From CBDFHJ01 sp965247635 (lineage in GTDB: Bacteria; Chloroflexota; Dehalococcoidia; Lucifugimonadales; Australimonadaceae), in the NCBI GenBank assembly GCA_965247635.1, contig CBDFHJ010000008.1:124001-188000 (forward strand): 64,000 bases of DNA. The letters run 5' to 3'. This document shows, one piece after another, positions 19,008 to 26,838 of the stretch (the stretch's first letter is position 1; every line of letters starts with the position of its first letter). Under the pieces are notes generated by a model that was not told the origin of the DNA, searched no databases, and saw only the letters and a program-made list of their open reading frames with translations. Made by a program: the position numbers and the translations under genes.

Positions 19008-19643
19008 ATGAGACTGCTAAGGCTTGGTGTCGTCGTGGTCGTCTTTGGGGCTTTGATGGTCATGGCGGTGGCCTGCGCGGGCGAGGAGGACGGGCCGCTG
19101 CCCACCGACACCGCGACGACGATTGACTCCCTCCAGGACCTGGACAGCCTGCACGACCTGCGTGCGGCGTTCCTTCAGGACGAAGGCAGCACGCGGTTGG
19201 TGCTGCTCGTGTCGCCGACCTGACCCGCCTGCACAGCGGGGGCCCGGTGGGTCCAGAAGGAGGTCCTCGATAAGCATCCCGATGCCGATCTCCAGGTCTA
19301 CGCGGTCTGGTTCAACATAATCTTTAGCGACAGTGTGTCTAGGTGGTCTGCGGACGTCTTCACCGACCCCCGCGTGACCGAGTATTGGGACCAGGAACGC
19401 TTGGCGGGTAAGTGGTTCGCCGAAAACCTGGGCTTTTCTTTCGGACCGATCGCGTGGGATGTCTACTACCTGTTCGGCCCCGACGCTGCCTGGGAGGAGG
19501 AGCCGGCACCCCTGCTCGACGCCGGATTCACCATTCTTGGCCGCCGGGAGCAGCTTCTGTCCCACGTTGAGGGACTTATTGTGCAGTCGCCGTCCGGGGG
19601 TAGCGTGGCCGGCATCGAGTCCGTGGGTCCTCAGCGCGGGTAA
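19008..19643 (+). CDS. Candidate selenoprotein: thioredoxin-fold lipoprotein with in-frame UGA (UxxC motif)
   Basis: Two adjacent open frames (19008-19223 and onward to TAA 19641-19643) are in the same reading frame and are separated only by TGA at 19221-19223. Read through, they give 211 residues: a signal peptide ending MAVAC (lipoprotein-like), a linker, then strand RLVLLVSPT, U72-P-A-C75, a helix starting TAGARWVQKEVLDKHP and strand LQVYAVWFN. This is the beta-CxxC-alpha-beta order of thioredoxin folds, with the UGA exactly at the first redox Cys. A SECIS-like hairpin follows (19240-19254). Cys-containing relatives with SPTC.xC at this position exist to my recollection. Sec is the best reading; a Cys-to-stop nonsense mutation is the alternative. 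The start ATG has GGTGGGGGTGAC upstream. No selA/B/C/D genes are in the window. Confidence 0.72.
19222..19254 (+). promoter_or_regulatory. SECIS-like hairpin downstream of the in-frame UGA
   Basis: GGGCCC (19240-19245) pairs with GGGTCC (19249-19254; one G-U pair), closing a loop GGU (19246-19248) that begins 22 nt after the UGA. Bacterial SECIS elements have a short stem with G/U-rich apical loop at about this distance. A competing longer pairing GACCCGCC (19222-19229) with GGTGGGTC (19246-19253) is also possible. Fold strength was judged by eye only. Confidence 0.5.
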
Positions 19644-19672
19644 CGCTCTGGTACGCGTCGTGGGCCTGGTGC

Positions 19673-20554
19673 CTACGTGGCGGAAGCCGTCGCGTAGGCC
19701 ATGAGCTTGTAGGCCAGCTTCGCCGCGGTATAAGCGCACGCCTCCGGCCCTTCGGCGGGCGCCAGCTCCATGATGTCGAGGCCGACGATGCGACGCTCCC
19801 GGGCTACCGCCCGCAGCAGGCCTAGCACCTCCCACCAACCCATGCCGCCAGGCTCCGGCGTGCCCACGGCGGCCATGAACGAGGGGTCGAACACGTCCAG
19901 GTCCACGCTCACGTAAACGTTGGCCGATAGGTGGGCGATGAGGGCCTCGGCGTCGGAGATGGGCGCCGCCTCCCGGAGGAACATGGGGACAGCCCCCGCT
20001 TCGACCAGACGATGCGCCTCTTCGTGCACGCTGCGCACGCCCACCACCACTGCGGGGGCCCACTCCAGCATCCGGCGAGTGGCGCAGGCGTGACTATACC
20101 GCGAGCCCTGGTACTCGTCGGCCAAGTCGGTGTGCGCGTCCAGCACCAACACGCTGAGGTTGTCGTGGTGCTGGGCCACCGCGCGGACCGCGGCCGACGT
20201 TAGGGAGTGGTCGCCTCCCAGCATGCACACCAACTTCCCCTGCGCCACGTACCAGTCCACGGCCTGAGTGACCCGGGCAAGCATCTGCTCGGGGTCCCCG
20301 ACGACGGGTTCTAGCGCCTGGGCCGTGTGGATGCCGACGCCGCAGGGAGAGAGTCCCAGCTCCGGGTCGAAATCCTCCATCTGATGGGAGGCACGCAGGA
20401 TGGCGTATGGACCGTCCCGGGCGCCCGCCTTGTAGCTGGTGGCGGCGTCGTAGGGTACGGGCAGCACCACGACGCGGCTGCGGGCCAAGTCGTGGGCTTC
20501 GGGTGGAAGCGCCAGGAAGGTATGAGGGGTAGTTGGCCAACACGGGTCCCGCAC
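19673..20554 (-). CDS. speB: Agmatinase-family ureohydrolase
   Basis: A 293-residue member of the arginase/agmatinase family, which hydrolyses guanidino compounds to an amine and urea at a binuclear Mn centre. All metal ligands are visible: GGDHS, DAHTD, the family block YSHACATRR, and VDLDVFDPSF. It starts at GTG 20554 with GAGGTGAGG upstream, 50 bases after the AdoMet decarboxylase gene. In this context the enzyme may act on agmatine or, as in Thermus, on N1-aminopropylagmatine in spermidine synthesis. Sequence alone does not separate these. No spermidine synthase is adjacent. Confidence 0.9.
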   Translation of the reverse strand: MRDPCWPTTPHTFLALPPEAHDLARSRVVVLPVPYDAATSYKAGARDGPYAILRASHQMEDFDPELGLSPCGVGIHTAQALEPVVGDPEQMLARVTQAVDWYVAQGKLVCMLGGDHSLTSAAVRAVAQHHDNLSVLVLDAHTDLADEYQGSRYSHACATRRMLEWAPAVVVGVRSVHEEAHRLVEAGAVPMFLREAAPISDAEALIAHLSANVYVSVDLDVFDPSFMAAVGTPEPGGMGWWEVLGLLRAVARERRIVGLDIMELAPAEGPEACAYTAAKLAYKLMAYATASAT

Positions 20555-20604
20555 GCCTCACCTCATCGTATCCCTGCGTCGCAAGCACGTACCGCGGACT
20601 GTTG

Positions 20605-21018
20605 TTACAGCCGGCGCCGGACCGTCTCGCGCTCGCCTTCCACGACCTGCCGCGCTATAGCCGGGTCCAGGTGCTCCAGGCCCCGGTCCAGGGTCCAGCT
20701 CCTGACCTCTGCCATGGTAAAGACCTGACGGACCTCTTCCAACGCCCGCTGAGGGTCGAAGTCTATGCAGGAGAACACGTCGATGTTGACGTGGCCGCGG
20801 TCTGGGAACGTGTGGACGCTGATGTGGCTTTCCGCGATGATCACGAACCCGGAGACACCCCAGTCCTCCGGCTTCGGGCCGTGGTAGATATGGACCGCGG
20901 GAGGCGCGACCTTGGTCATGCTGATGGCGTCCGGATAAGTATCCAGGAAACGCCTCACGTGCTCCGGGTCCGCGAGCTGGTGGTAGTCGCAGCCGAACCC
21001 ATCGACGATTAGATGCAT
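20605..21018 (-). CDS. speD: S-adenosylmethionine decarboxylase proenzyme
   Basis: A 137-residue class 1B AdoMet decarboxylase. It is a pyruvoyl enzyme that self-cleaves at the Glu-Ser bond in IIAESHISVHTFPDRG, turning the Ser into the pyruvoyl cofactor and giving decarboxylated AdoMet, the aminopropyl donor for spermidine. The essential His (SVHTFP) and the Cys in DVFSCIDFDP are present. The start ATG has GGGAGAG upstream. It is first in a two-gene unit with the agmatinase-family gene. Confidence 0.95.
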   Translation of the reverse strand: MHLIVDGFGCDYHQLADPEHVRRFLDTYPDAISMTKVAPPAVHIYHGPKPEDWGVSGFVIIAESHISVHTFPDRGHVNIDVFSCIDFDPQRALEEVRQVFTMAEVRSWTLDRGLEHLDPAIARQVVEGERETVRRRL

Positions 21019-21211
21019 GCCGCTCTCCCGCGCCGCTGGAGTGGCTATTGGACTAGCAGACGACGTCCGCCGGCGAGGCGGACACCGGCGTAGGATAGCA
21101 TCGCCGCCCTCCTCTCACAACCGTGGGGTTTTTTGGGAGCACGCGCGGAACTTTTGTTGTAGGAAAAGACCCTCGCTTTTGTGGAGCCGTGAGGGTAGAG
21201 TAGGGCCGCTA

Positions 21212-21220
21212 TGCTATACT
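21212..21220 (+). promoter_or_regulatory. Extended -10 promoter element for cinA
   Basis: TGCTATACT (TG-N-TATACT) lies 31 bases before the cinA ATG. No good -35 is seen, as is usual for extended -10 promoters. Confidence 0.45.
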
Positions 21221-21251
21221 TGCACCTGGCGTTCGTGCGCTGGAGGGCATC

Positions 21252-22532
21252 ATGAAGGCAGAGGTAATCGCGGTCGGTACCGAGCTCCTCATGGGCGAGA
21301 CGGCCGACACCAACTCCGGCTGGTTGGCCCAGCGCCTGCCGGAGTTGGGCCTTGAGTTGCACGCGATCATCGTGATAGGCGACGACCTCGACCGCCTTAC
21401 GGACGCCTTGCAAAGGGCGTGGCGGCGCTCCGACTACGTCTTCACCATCGGCGGCCTCGGGCCCACCGAGGACGACATGACCCGCGACGCGGTGGCCAAG
21501 ATGCTGGGCGAGACGATGACCACTGACCCCGAGCTCGTACGCTGGCTGGAGGCTCGGTTCCGGCGTCGGGGTACCGCGCCGATGCCGCTGCATAACCTGC
21601 GTCAAGCGGCCATCATCCCGTCCGCCGAGGGCCTCCCGAACCCGGTGGGCACAGCGCCTGGCTGGTGGGTGGAGAAGGACGGCAAGGTCCTGGCCACCAT
21701 GCCTGGGCCGCCCGGCGAGATGATGGAGATGTGGAACGATCAGCTAGCGCCGAGGCTTCAGGCCAGGGTCATCGGGAGCATCATCCAAACCCGCACGTTC
21801 AAGACCATCGGCCTGAGCGAGGCGGCGGTGGACGAAATGGTGTCGCACCTCTACGCCACCGAGGGCCTGGACCTGGGCTGCTACGCAAAGTCCGACGGCA
21901 TCTACCTGCGGGCCATCGCCAAGGCCACCACAGAGGCCGACGCCCTGACGGTCCTGGATGGCCTGGAGCGGGACGTGCGTCAGGCGCTGGGCCCCCACCT
22001 GTGGGGCTTGGACGAGGAGACGCCGCAGCAACGGGCGGGCCAGCTACTGCGAGAGCGCGGCTTTACCCTGGCCGTGCTAGAATCGTGTACGGGTGGCCTG
22101 GTGGCCGGCGCCATCACCGAGGTGCCGGGCAGCTCGGCGTACTTCAAGGGCGGCACCGTGACCTACGCCGATGACCGGAAGGTCGCGGCCGGCGTCGACC
22201 CCAAGGTTATCGAGGAGCACGGCGCGGTCAGCCACGAGTGCGCCGCGGCGATGGCCGAGGCGGCACGCCGCACCCACGAGACCGACTGTGGTATCGGCGT
22301 AACGGGCGTGGCTGGCCCCGACGACCTGGAGGGCAATCCGCCGGGCTTGGTGTACATCGGCGTATCGCATCCGGGCGGCACCACCACCTCCGAGTATCGC
22401 TTCCCCGCGCGTCGTGCGCTGGTCCGCGGCAGAGCGGTGGCTTCGGCGCTGCTGGCGCTCTGCCAAGAGCTGCAGCGCGCGGAACCGACGGCGGACGAAG
22501 TAAGCGCCAGCGTCGAGGCAGCCGGCCGCTGA
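21252..22532 (+). CDS. cinA: CinA-type protein: molybdopterin-binding-like domain plus NMN amidohydrolase
   Basis: A 426-residue two-domain protein. Residues 1-165 (MKAEVIAVGTELLMGETADT, GGLGPTEDDMTRDAVAK) form the MoCF-like domain, which in CinA proteins has ADP-ribose pyrophosphatase activity. Residues about 255-410 (LAVLESCTGGLVAGAITEVP, GVTGVAGPDD) form the PncC domain that deamidates nicotinamide mononucleotide in NAD recycling. Length is normal. A GGAGGG site precedes the ATG. It is often linked to recA and competence genes, but not here. Confidence 0.95.
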   Translation: MKAEVIAVGTELLMGETADTNSGWLAQRLPELGLELHAIIVIGDDLDRLTDALQRAWRRSDYVFTIGGLGPTEDDMTRDAVAKMLGETMTTDPELVRWLEARFRRRGTAPMPLHNLRQAAIIPSAEGLPNPVGTAPGWWVEKDGKVLATMPGPPGEMMEMWNDQLAPRLQARVIGSIIQTRTFKTIGLSEAAVDEMVSHLYATEGLDLGCYAKSDGIYLRAIAKATTEADALTVLDGLERDVRQALGPHLWGLDEETPQQRAGQLLRERGFTLAVLESCTGGLVAGAITEVPGSSAYFKGGTVTYADDRKVAAGVDPKVIEEHGAVSHECAAAMAEAARRTHETDCGIGVTGVAGPDDLEGNPPGLVYIGVSHPGGTTTSEYRFPARRALVRGRAVASALLALCQELQRAEPTADEVSASVEAAGR

Positions 22533-22663
22533 GGCGAGCGCGAGCGTCGAAGCCGCCCACCGCATGACGGCGACGTTCCACCAGTCCAAGACAATAGCTT
22601 ACCTTACGCAAAAGCTAGCTGTTCCGGCCTACGACCGAAGCAGCTACGTGCGAGACGAGGGCG

Positions 22664-23653
22664 ATGGTAGCATCAAACCGAACCCCGACGACGGACCGCA
22701 AGCCTGGCTTTGTGGTGTTAAGAATGCTTGAGTACTACGTTGGCAGGGTGGGGACGGTGTCTTTTCTGGTGGTGGCGCCGCTTATTACCCTGGGCATCGC
22801 CATCTACATGACCTGGAACTGGCTGGTGAGCTGGCAGGACATGGTCTTGCTGGGAGTGATGTACCTGTTCATCAGCTTCGGGGTGACGATTGGATACCAC
22901 CGGTATCTGACCCATGCCGGGTTCAAAGCAAACCGTGTCGTGAAGTACGTGCTAGCCATCCTGGGAACAATGGGATTTCAGGGTGGCGCCGTATCGTGGG
23001 CGGCCAACCACCGGCTGCACCACGCCTATTCGGACGAGGAAGGGGACGTCCACAGCCCTCATCTGAGCAAGAACCTGTTCCGAGGTTTCATCCACGCCCA
23101 TATCGGATGGCTGCTGATAAACCAGCGGGCCGATCCCAAGAAGTGGGCCAAGGACCTGCTACAAGACGAAGGCATCTTATTCATTCAGCGCACCGCGCTT
23201 TTCTGGTGCGCGTTGAGCCTGGTGGTACCCTTCGCGATCGGGGGTTGGAGCGGGTTGCTGTGGGGTGGCCTCGTGAGGATACTCCTGACGCAGCATGTGA
23301 CATTCTCGGTGAACTCGGTGTGCCATATCTTTGGAAACAGAGCCTTCGAGACCAAGGACAAGAGCACCAACAACTGGCTGGTAGGGCTGCTGGGTATGGG
23401 TGAGGGGGGACACAACACCCATCACGCATCGCCTCGATCGGCTCGGCACGGTATCAGGTGGTGGCACTTCGATACGAGCTGGAAGGTTATCCGGCTTCTG
23501 GAACGGCTGGGGCTGGCGCGCGACGTGTACGACCTGGACCCGGTGGGCCTGCCGATAGCGCTAAAGAAGCGGGCCGCCAGTGTAAAGGCGACGATTCGGC
23601 GAGATCTGAGGGTCAGCAAGGTGGTCAAGAGCGCCGCGGCTGCGGGCTCTTAA
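22664..23653 (+). CDS. Acyl-CoA (stearoyl-type delta-9) fatty acid desaturase
   Basis: A 329-residue membrane di-iron desaturase that places a cis double bond in acyl chains. Three His boxes are intact: HRYLTH (about 86-91), HRLHH (about 123-127) and HNTHH (about 252-256), and four hydrophobic stretches fit the family topology. The motif order matches the DesC/OLE1-like group. Start ATG 22664. An alternative ATG at residue 20 (MLEYYVG) lies inside the poorly conserved N-terminus. The C-terminal 40 residues are basic. It stands alone and would supply unsaturated lipids for membrane fluidity. Confidence 0.92.
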   Translation: MVASNRTPTTDRKPGFVVLRMLEYYVGRVGTVSFLVVAPLITLGIAIYMTWNWLVSWQDMVLLGVMYLFISFGVTIGYHRYLTHAGFKANRVVKYVLAILGTMGFQGGAVSWAANHRLHHAYSDEEGDVHSPHLSKNLFRGFIHAHIGWLLINQRADPKKWAKDLLQDEGILFIQRTALFWCALSLVVPFAIGGWSGLLWGGLVRILLTQHVTFSVNSVCHIFGNRAFETKDKSTNNWLVGLLGMGEGGHNTHHASPRSARHGIRWWHFDTSWKVIRLLERLGLARDVYDLDPVGLPIALKKRAASVKATIRRDLRVSKVVKSAAAAGS

Positions 23654-23915
23654 CTGACCCTAACCCCCTTCATTCCGTTTCCAAGCCTTTTTTAGAAGGA
23701 CGTTCCTTTTCTACTTTCCCGCGCATCATGCACGGGTCCGCGGCAGAGCGGTGGACATCAGGCCGAAGGCGGCGTTTGAGGCTGTTCTAAGGGCATCAAC
23801 AGCTCTAGCAGGCCTGTTCACCTAGCGGGAATTAGCCCACCATTCCGCGATGGCAGCGGTTCGGACCGTCGCGCCCGTCGTTCCATGCGACCAAGAGGCA
23901 GCCGCCCTTTTCTGC

Positions 23916-24035
23916 CTACTTCTTGGGTGGGCTGTTCCCCCGGTTAGGTCCCGATGGATTACCCGTCTTGCTCGGCCAGTTGGGACCAGAGGAACCTTTT
24001 CCACCCTTTCCGCCGCTTTTCGCCACCGCAGTCAA
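23916..24035 (-). CDS. Small Gly/Lys/Pro-rich peptide with WPSKTGNPSG motif
   Basis: A 39-residue frame from TTG 24035: a basic Gly/Lys-rich N-terminus (SGGKGGKGSSG) followed by NWPSKTGNPSGPNRGNSPPKK. The pattern W-P-S-x-T-G-x-P-S-G-x-x-R-G-N resembles tiny conserved bacterial proteins I recall, of unknown function. The frame stays open upstream to about 24080, where GGAGG occurs, but no standard start codon follows it, so the N-terminus is unsettled. Predicted to be disordered and basic. It is too short for usual gene callers. Confidence 0.42.
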   Translation of the reverse strand: MTAVAKSGGKGGKGSSGPNWPSKTGNPSGPNRGNSPPKK

Positions 24036-24073
24036 CTTACTCGTGGCCCGCTCCTTCTTCCAAAAATGCTTGA

Positions 24074-24331
24074 TCAGACCTCCAGGTAGCTACGGACTAG
24101 CTCATCATGCACCCCAACCTGGCGTGCACGCAACGCTAGGAGCTCCATGCTCGATGCGATCGCAGCCTGCCCTGGGCTTGGCGAAGTGTGGTCACGGCGG
24201 GCTAAGGTCGTTGGTGCGAAGCCCTCGTATGTCCTGCGACCCCACCTATAAGCTTCGCTTACAACGCCATAACCAAATGCCTCTAGCGGCACGAGCAGAT
24301 GCCCGAGACAATTCCCACTGCGCCCCAACAC
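24074..24331 (-). other. Possible remnant open frame
   Basis: An 85-codon frame whose last 35 residues (ASSMELLALRARQVGVHDEL, then VRSYLEV) look like a protein C-terminus while the first 45 look random. It ends directly before the GGAGGTCTGATC that precedes the small peptide frame. It may be the 3' end of a decayed gene. Confidence 0.25.
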
Positions 24332-24407
24332 GCGGCTGCAACAATTGAGAGAAACAGTAGAGCGACATGGAAGGGGAATTCGGGACCTGGCAATAAGGAG
24401 GCTAATG

Positions 24408-24861
24408 ATGAAAGAAGGCTCGGAGACGAAAGGTGGATGGAAGGGCCTGCCCTTCTACACGCGAGTAACAATCGCGGGGCTGCTCGTCTTCGCCCTGCTC
24501 TTTACGGGTATCAACAGTTTAGCCCTGGTCCCGGGCGGTGTGGATTCTGACGCGGTGGAACGGATCGTCTTTTACTTCCTGCTCATGATACCGACGGTCG
24601 TTGTTGTTGTTCTGACCTGGAGGTCTAGGCAGACGCTCATCGCCGCGATCGGGGCAATACTGGTGCTGCTGATAACCGCCCCGTCCATACCAATCGCCTT
24701 GGGCACCTTCAACAGCTTTTTCGACGCCGGGCTGTTCATCCCCGTAATGGTGTCGCTGATCGTGGCAGGGGTCCGCGGGTATCGTGGGATTCCTACAGCA
24801 CCGTCGGGGCGCCACCCGCGACGTGTCCACGGCAGGCGAGCGGTGGAGGTTACGTCAATAG
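24408..24861 (+). pseudogene. 5' half of a membrane gene, frameshifted and cut by the IS256 element
   Basis: From ATG 24408 (AAGGAGG at 24395-24401) about 120 codons encode four hydrophobic segments, the last being SFFDAGLFIPVMVSLIVAG. The annotated frame then becomes Arg/Pro-rich and its stop TAA lies inside the IS inverted repeat. Removing one G from the run at 24768-24771 restores a sensible continuation (SAGIVGFLQHRRGATRDV, STAGERWRLRQ) that ends at the IS border. So this is a truncated gene carrying a probable +1 frameshift. The matching C-terminal type of domain is found beyond the IS. Confidence 0.68.
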
Positions 24862-26197
24862 GTGTGTAAACGACATCAGGCGGCGACCTTCTCAGCCGTT
24901 GATTCAATGGCGATTCCATCCGCATACTGTGCACCGAGATAGACGTCTTCGATCAACTCAGGGGCCTTCAGACGCCTGAAGCGCTGTTCGGCGACCATCA
25001 ACATTTTCCAGATCACCGCTATCGCCCGATCGACCCTCTTGTAGCGCTTGGCGGCATCGGTCCGAAGCCTGAGGGCCGCGAAGGGTGATTCTACCGGGTT
25101 CGTCGTGCGAAGGTGCCCCCAGTGCTCCTTTGGGAAGTCATAGAAGGTGACCATGCGGTCCCAGTCCCGCTCCAAGGCCTCTGAGGCCGCCTCGTAGGAA
25201 TGGTCGCCGCACCACCTGGTGAACACCGTCCTGAGCCGCTCAGCCTCTGTCCGAGTCGGCGCGTAGGGGATAGTACGCAGCATGAGCTTGGCCTGGTCCT
25301 GTTGTCGCTTTGGAAGCTTGGCGAGCACGTTTACGATCTTGTGGTTCCAGCAGCGTTGCTCTGCCGCCTGCGGATAGACGTTGCGCAGAGCTCCCCAGAT
25401 GCCCAGGTGTCCGTCCCCAACCACCAGCCTCGGGCACTCCAGCCCGCGGCGCCTCATGTCCCTGAGCACATCGGACCAGTTCTCTGTGGACTCCCTGTAT
25501 CCGGGAACAGCGCTCACCACCACCTTGCTCCCGTCGCTCAGGGCCGCCACCACCACCAGTACTGCCGCCTTCTCCTTCTCAAGACCAGCCTTGACGTAGA
25601 CTCCATCCATCCACATGTAGACCACTTCCAGGTCATCTAGGGGCCGGCTGCGCCATTGGGCAAGCTCATCGTTCCACTTGGACTTCAACCGGGCCACCGT
25701 GCTCGCCGATACCGGTGCGTCCTCTCCCAGCAGCCCCCGCAAAGCCAGATCGAAGTCGCCTTCGGATAGACCGTGCAGGTACAGCTCGGGGATCAACTCA
25801 GCAACCTTCCTGGTCCTGTTGACGAACAGCGGCAGCAGCCGGCTCTCGAACTGCTCCTCGGTATCGCGGACTCGCGGCCGCCTCAGCTGTATCGTTCCCG
25901 AACTCAGCGTAAGCCTCCGGGCTCTGCCGTATCCGTTCCGATAGCCGGTATCATTGTCCGAGTCGGATCTGAGCGCCGACTTCGCCCTTCCCAGAAACGC
26001 CGTCACCTCCTCCTCCAGCAACTCCTGGATCAGCCTCTGGACCTGGCTTCGCACCCAATCCTCCAACTGCTCCCACTCCGGCCTTGACTCCGACCTACTC
26101 TCAGTGCTTTCCTTCCTCATGGGCGGTCTATCTCCTCTCTTGGGCCTCGAGCCCGTGTTGTTCAGAGAGAGGGTACACCGCCTGACTGTTTACACAC
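24862..26197 (-). mobile_element. IS256-family insertion sequence
   Basis: Terminal inverted repeats: left GTGTGTAAAC (24862-24871) followed by TCAGGCGG, and right GTTTACACAC (26188-26197) preceded by CCGCCTGA. The element is about 1.34 kb with one transposase on the minus strand, normal for IS256. The 8-9 bp target duplication expected for the family is not visible (GTCAATAG on the left, TTTTTGAA on the right), so the flanks may have been rearranged. Confidence 0.9.
24876..26120 (-). CDS. IS256-family transposase
   Basis: A 414-residue mutator-type transposase (Transposase_mut). Catalytic residues are visible as MWMDGVYVK (first Asp), VVGDGHLGIW (second Asp) and TTNPVESPFAALR (Glu region), with the conserved EQRCWNHKIVNVLAKLPK between. 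The N-terminal DNA-binding part has TGYRNGYGRARRL and TIQLRRPRVRD. The frame is intact and full length, so the element may still be active. It fills almost the whole element between the inverted repeats. Confidence 0.97.
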   Translation of the reverse strand: MRKESTESRSESRPEWEQLEDWVRSQVQRLIQELLEEEVTAFLGRAKSALRSDSDNDTGYRNGYGRARRLTLSSGTIQLRRPRVRDTEEQFESRLLPLFVNRTRKVAELIPELYLHGLSEGDFDLALRGLLGEDAPVSASTVARLKSKWNDELAQWRSRPLDDLEVVYMWMDGVYVKAGLEKEKAAVLVVVAALSDGSKVVVSAVPGYRESTENWSDVLRDMRRRGLECPRLVVGDGHLGIWGALRNVYPQAAEQRCWNHKIVNVLAKLPKRQQDQAKLMLRTIPYAPTRTEAERLRTVFTRWCGDHSYEAASEALERDWDRMVTFYDFPKEHWGHLRTTNPVESPFAALRLRTDAAKRYKRVDRAIAVIWKMLMVAEQRFRRLKAPELIEDVYLGAQYADGIAIESTAEKVAA

Positions 26198-26631
26198 TTT
26201 TTGAAGATACCTCCTCCGAGCGGTGGGTTCTCCGGGCGACAACGGCTATGGTGGTCGGGCTCATGGCCGTCTCGGGCGCACTCCACCTCACGAGCGTTGA
26301 ATCGGTGAGCGCTAACGAGAAGGCGGGGGCAATCAGCGTTGAGATGAAAAATAGCACCTTCGAGCCCGCTCAGCTGACGGTGCCGGCCGGCAAGCCCGCC
26401 AAGTTCGTTGTCAGGAACCGTGATCTCACCGTGCACACGTTCACCATTGAAGCGCTTGGTATCGATGTCAAAGTGCTGCCGGGCAGCGAGGTACTGATCG
26501 AGTTGTCCTCACCTCCCGCGGGCACCTACGTGTACGCATGCACCTATGGCGGTGGGTTTAGCCTGCCACTCCATAAGCCAGAGGTTGAGAGCGAGCCCAG
26601 CGGCCTTCAGATAACGGCACGCTCGTGGTGA
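26198..26631 (+). pseudogene. 3' half of a membrane-anchored cupredoxin gene downstream of the IS
   Basis: The frame continuing from the IS border encodes EDTSSERWVLR, a hydrophobic segment (TAMVVGLMAVSGALHL) and a cupredoxin-like domain (STFEPAQLTVPAGKPAKFVV, NRDLTVHTFTIEALGIDVKV, PAGTYVYACTYGG). One His (VHTF) and one Cys (YACTY) could be copper ligands, but the usual C-x-x-H-x-x-x-M ending is not clear. Translation could start at ATG 26248. It looks like the C-terminal partner of the gene type truncated at 24408-24861; both sides carry an ERWxLR segment. Confidence 0.62.
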
Positions 26632-26838
26632 CCGAAGCTTGACCGTCAGCGATCGTTGACCGAGGCTGGCGAAGGGGGATGCGCGGCAGGCGATGGTGGT
26701 GGTCACGGGGAATCTTCTGGTGAAGATGGTGGAGTAATGAAGTCCAGCACCCCCCAAAACAATATTGGGCTCGCTAAGAGAGCGGCGGGCTTTGGCTATC
26801 ACGCTTAGCACTCAAGCCATCGGCAGTATAATTAGCGC

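Larger units (their letters stand above)
23654..24407. other. Sparse 750-bp accessory interval
   Basis: Between the desaturase stop and the split membrane gene there is no full-size gene. The plus strand carries only low-complexity shadow frames. The minus strand has a plausible 39-residue peptide (23916-24035) and a weaker 85-codon frame (24074-24331), described separately. With the IS element next door this looks like a decayed or acquired patch. Confidence 0.5.

Noticed and set aside
19017..20063. Long minus-strand frame opposite the selenoprotein candidate
   Set aside because: Arg/Gly/Pro-rich composition typical of shadow frames in GC-rich DNA, and it overlaps the well-supported agmatinase gene in another frame.
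23850..24348. Plus-strand frames of 79 and 141 codons
   Set aside because: Low-complexity Pro/Gly/Leu composition without a ribosome site; the minus strand holds the more plausible small frame.
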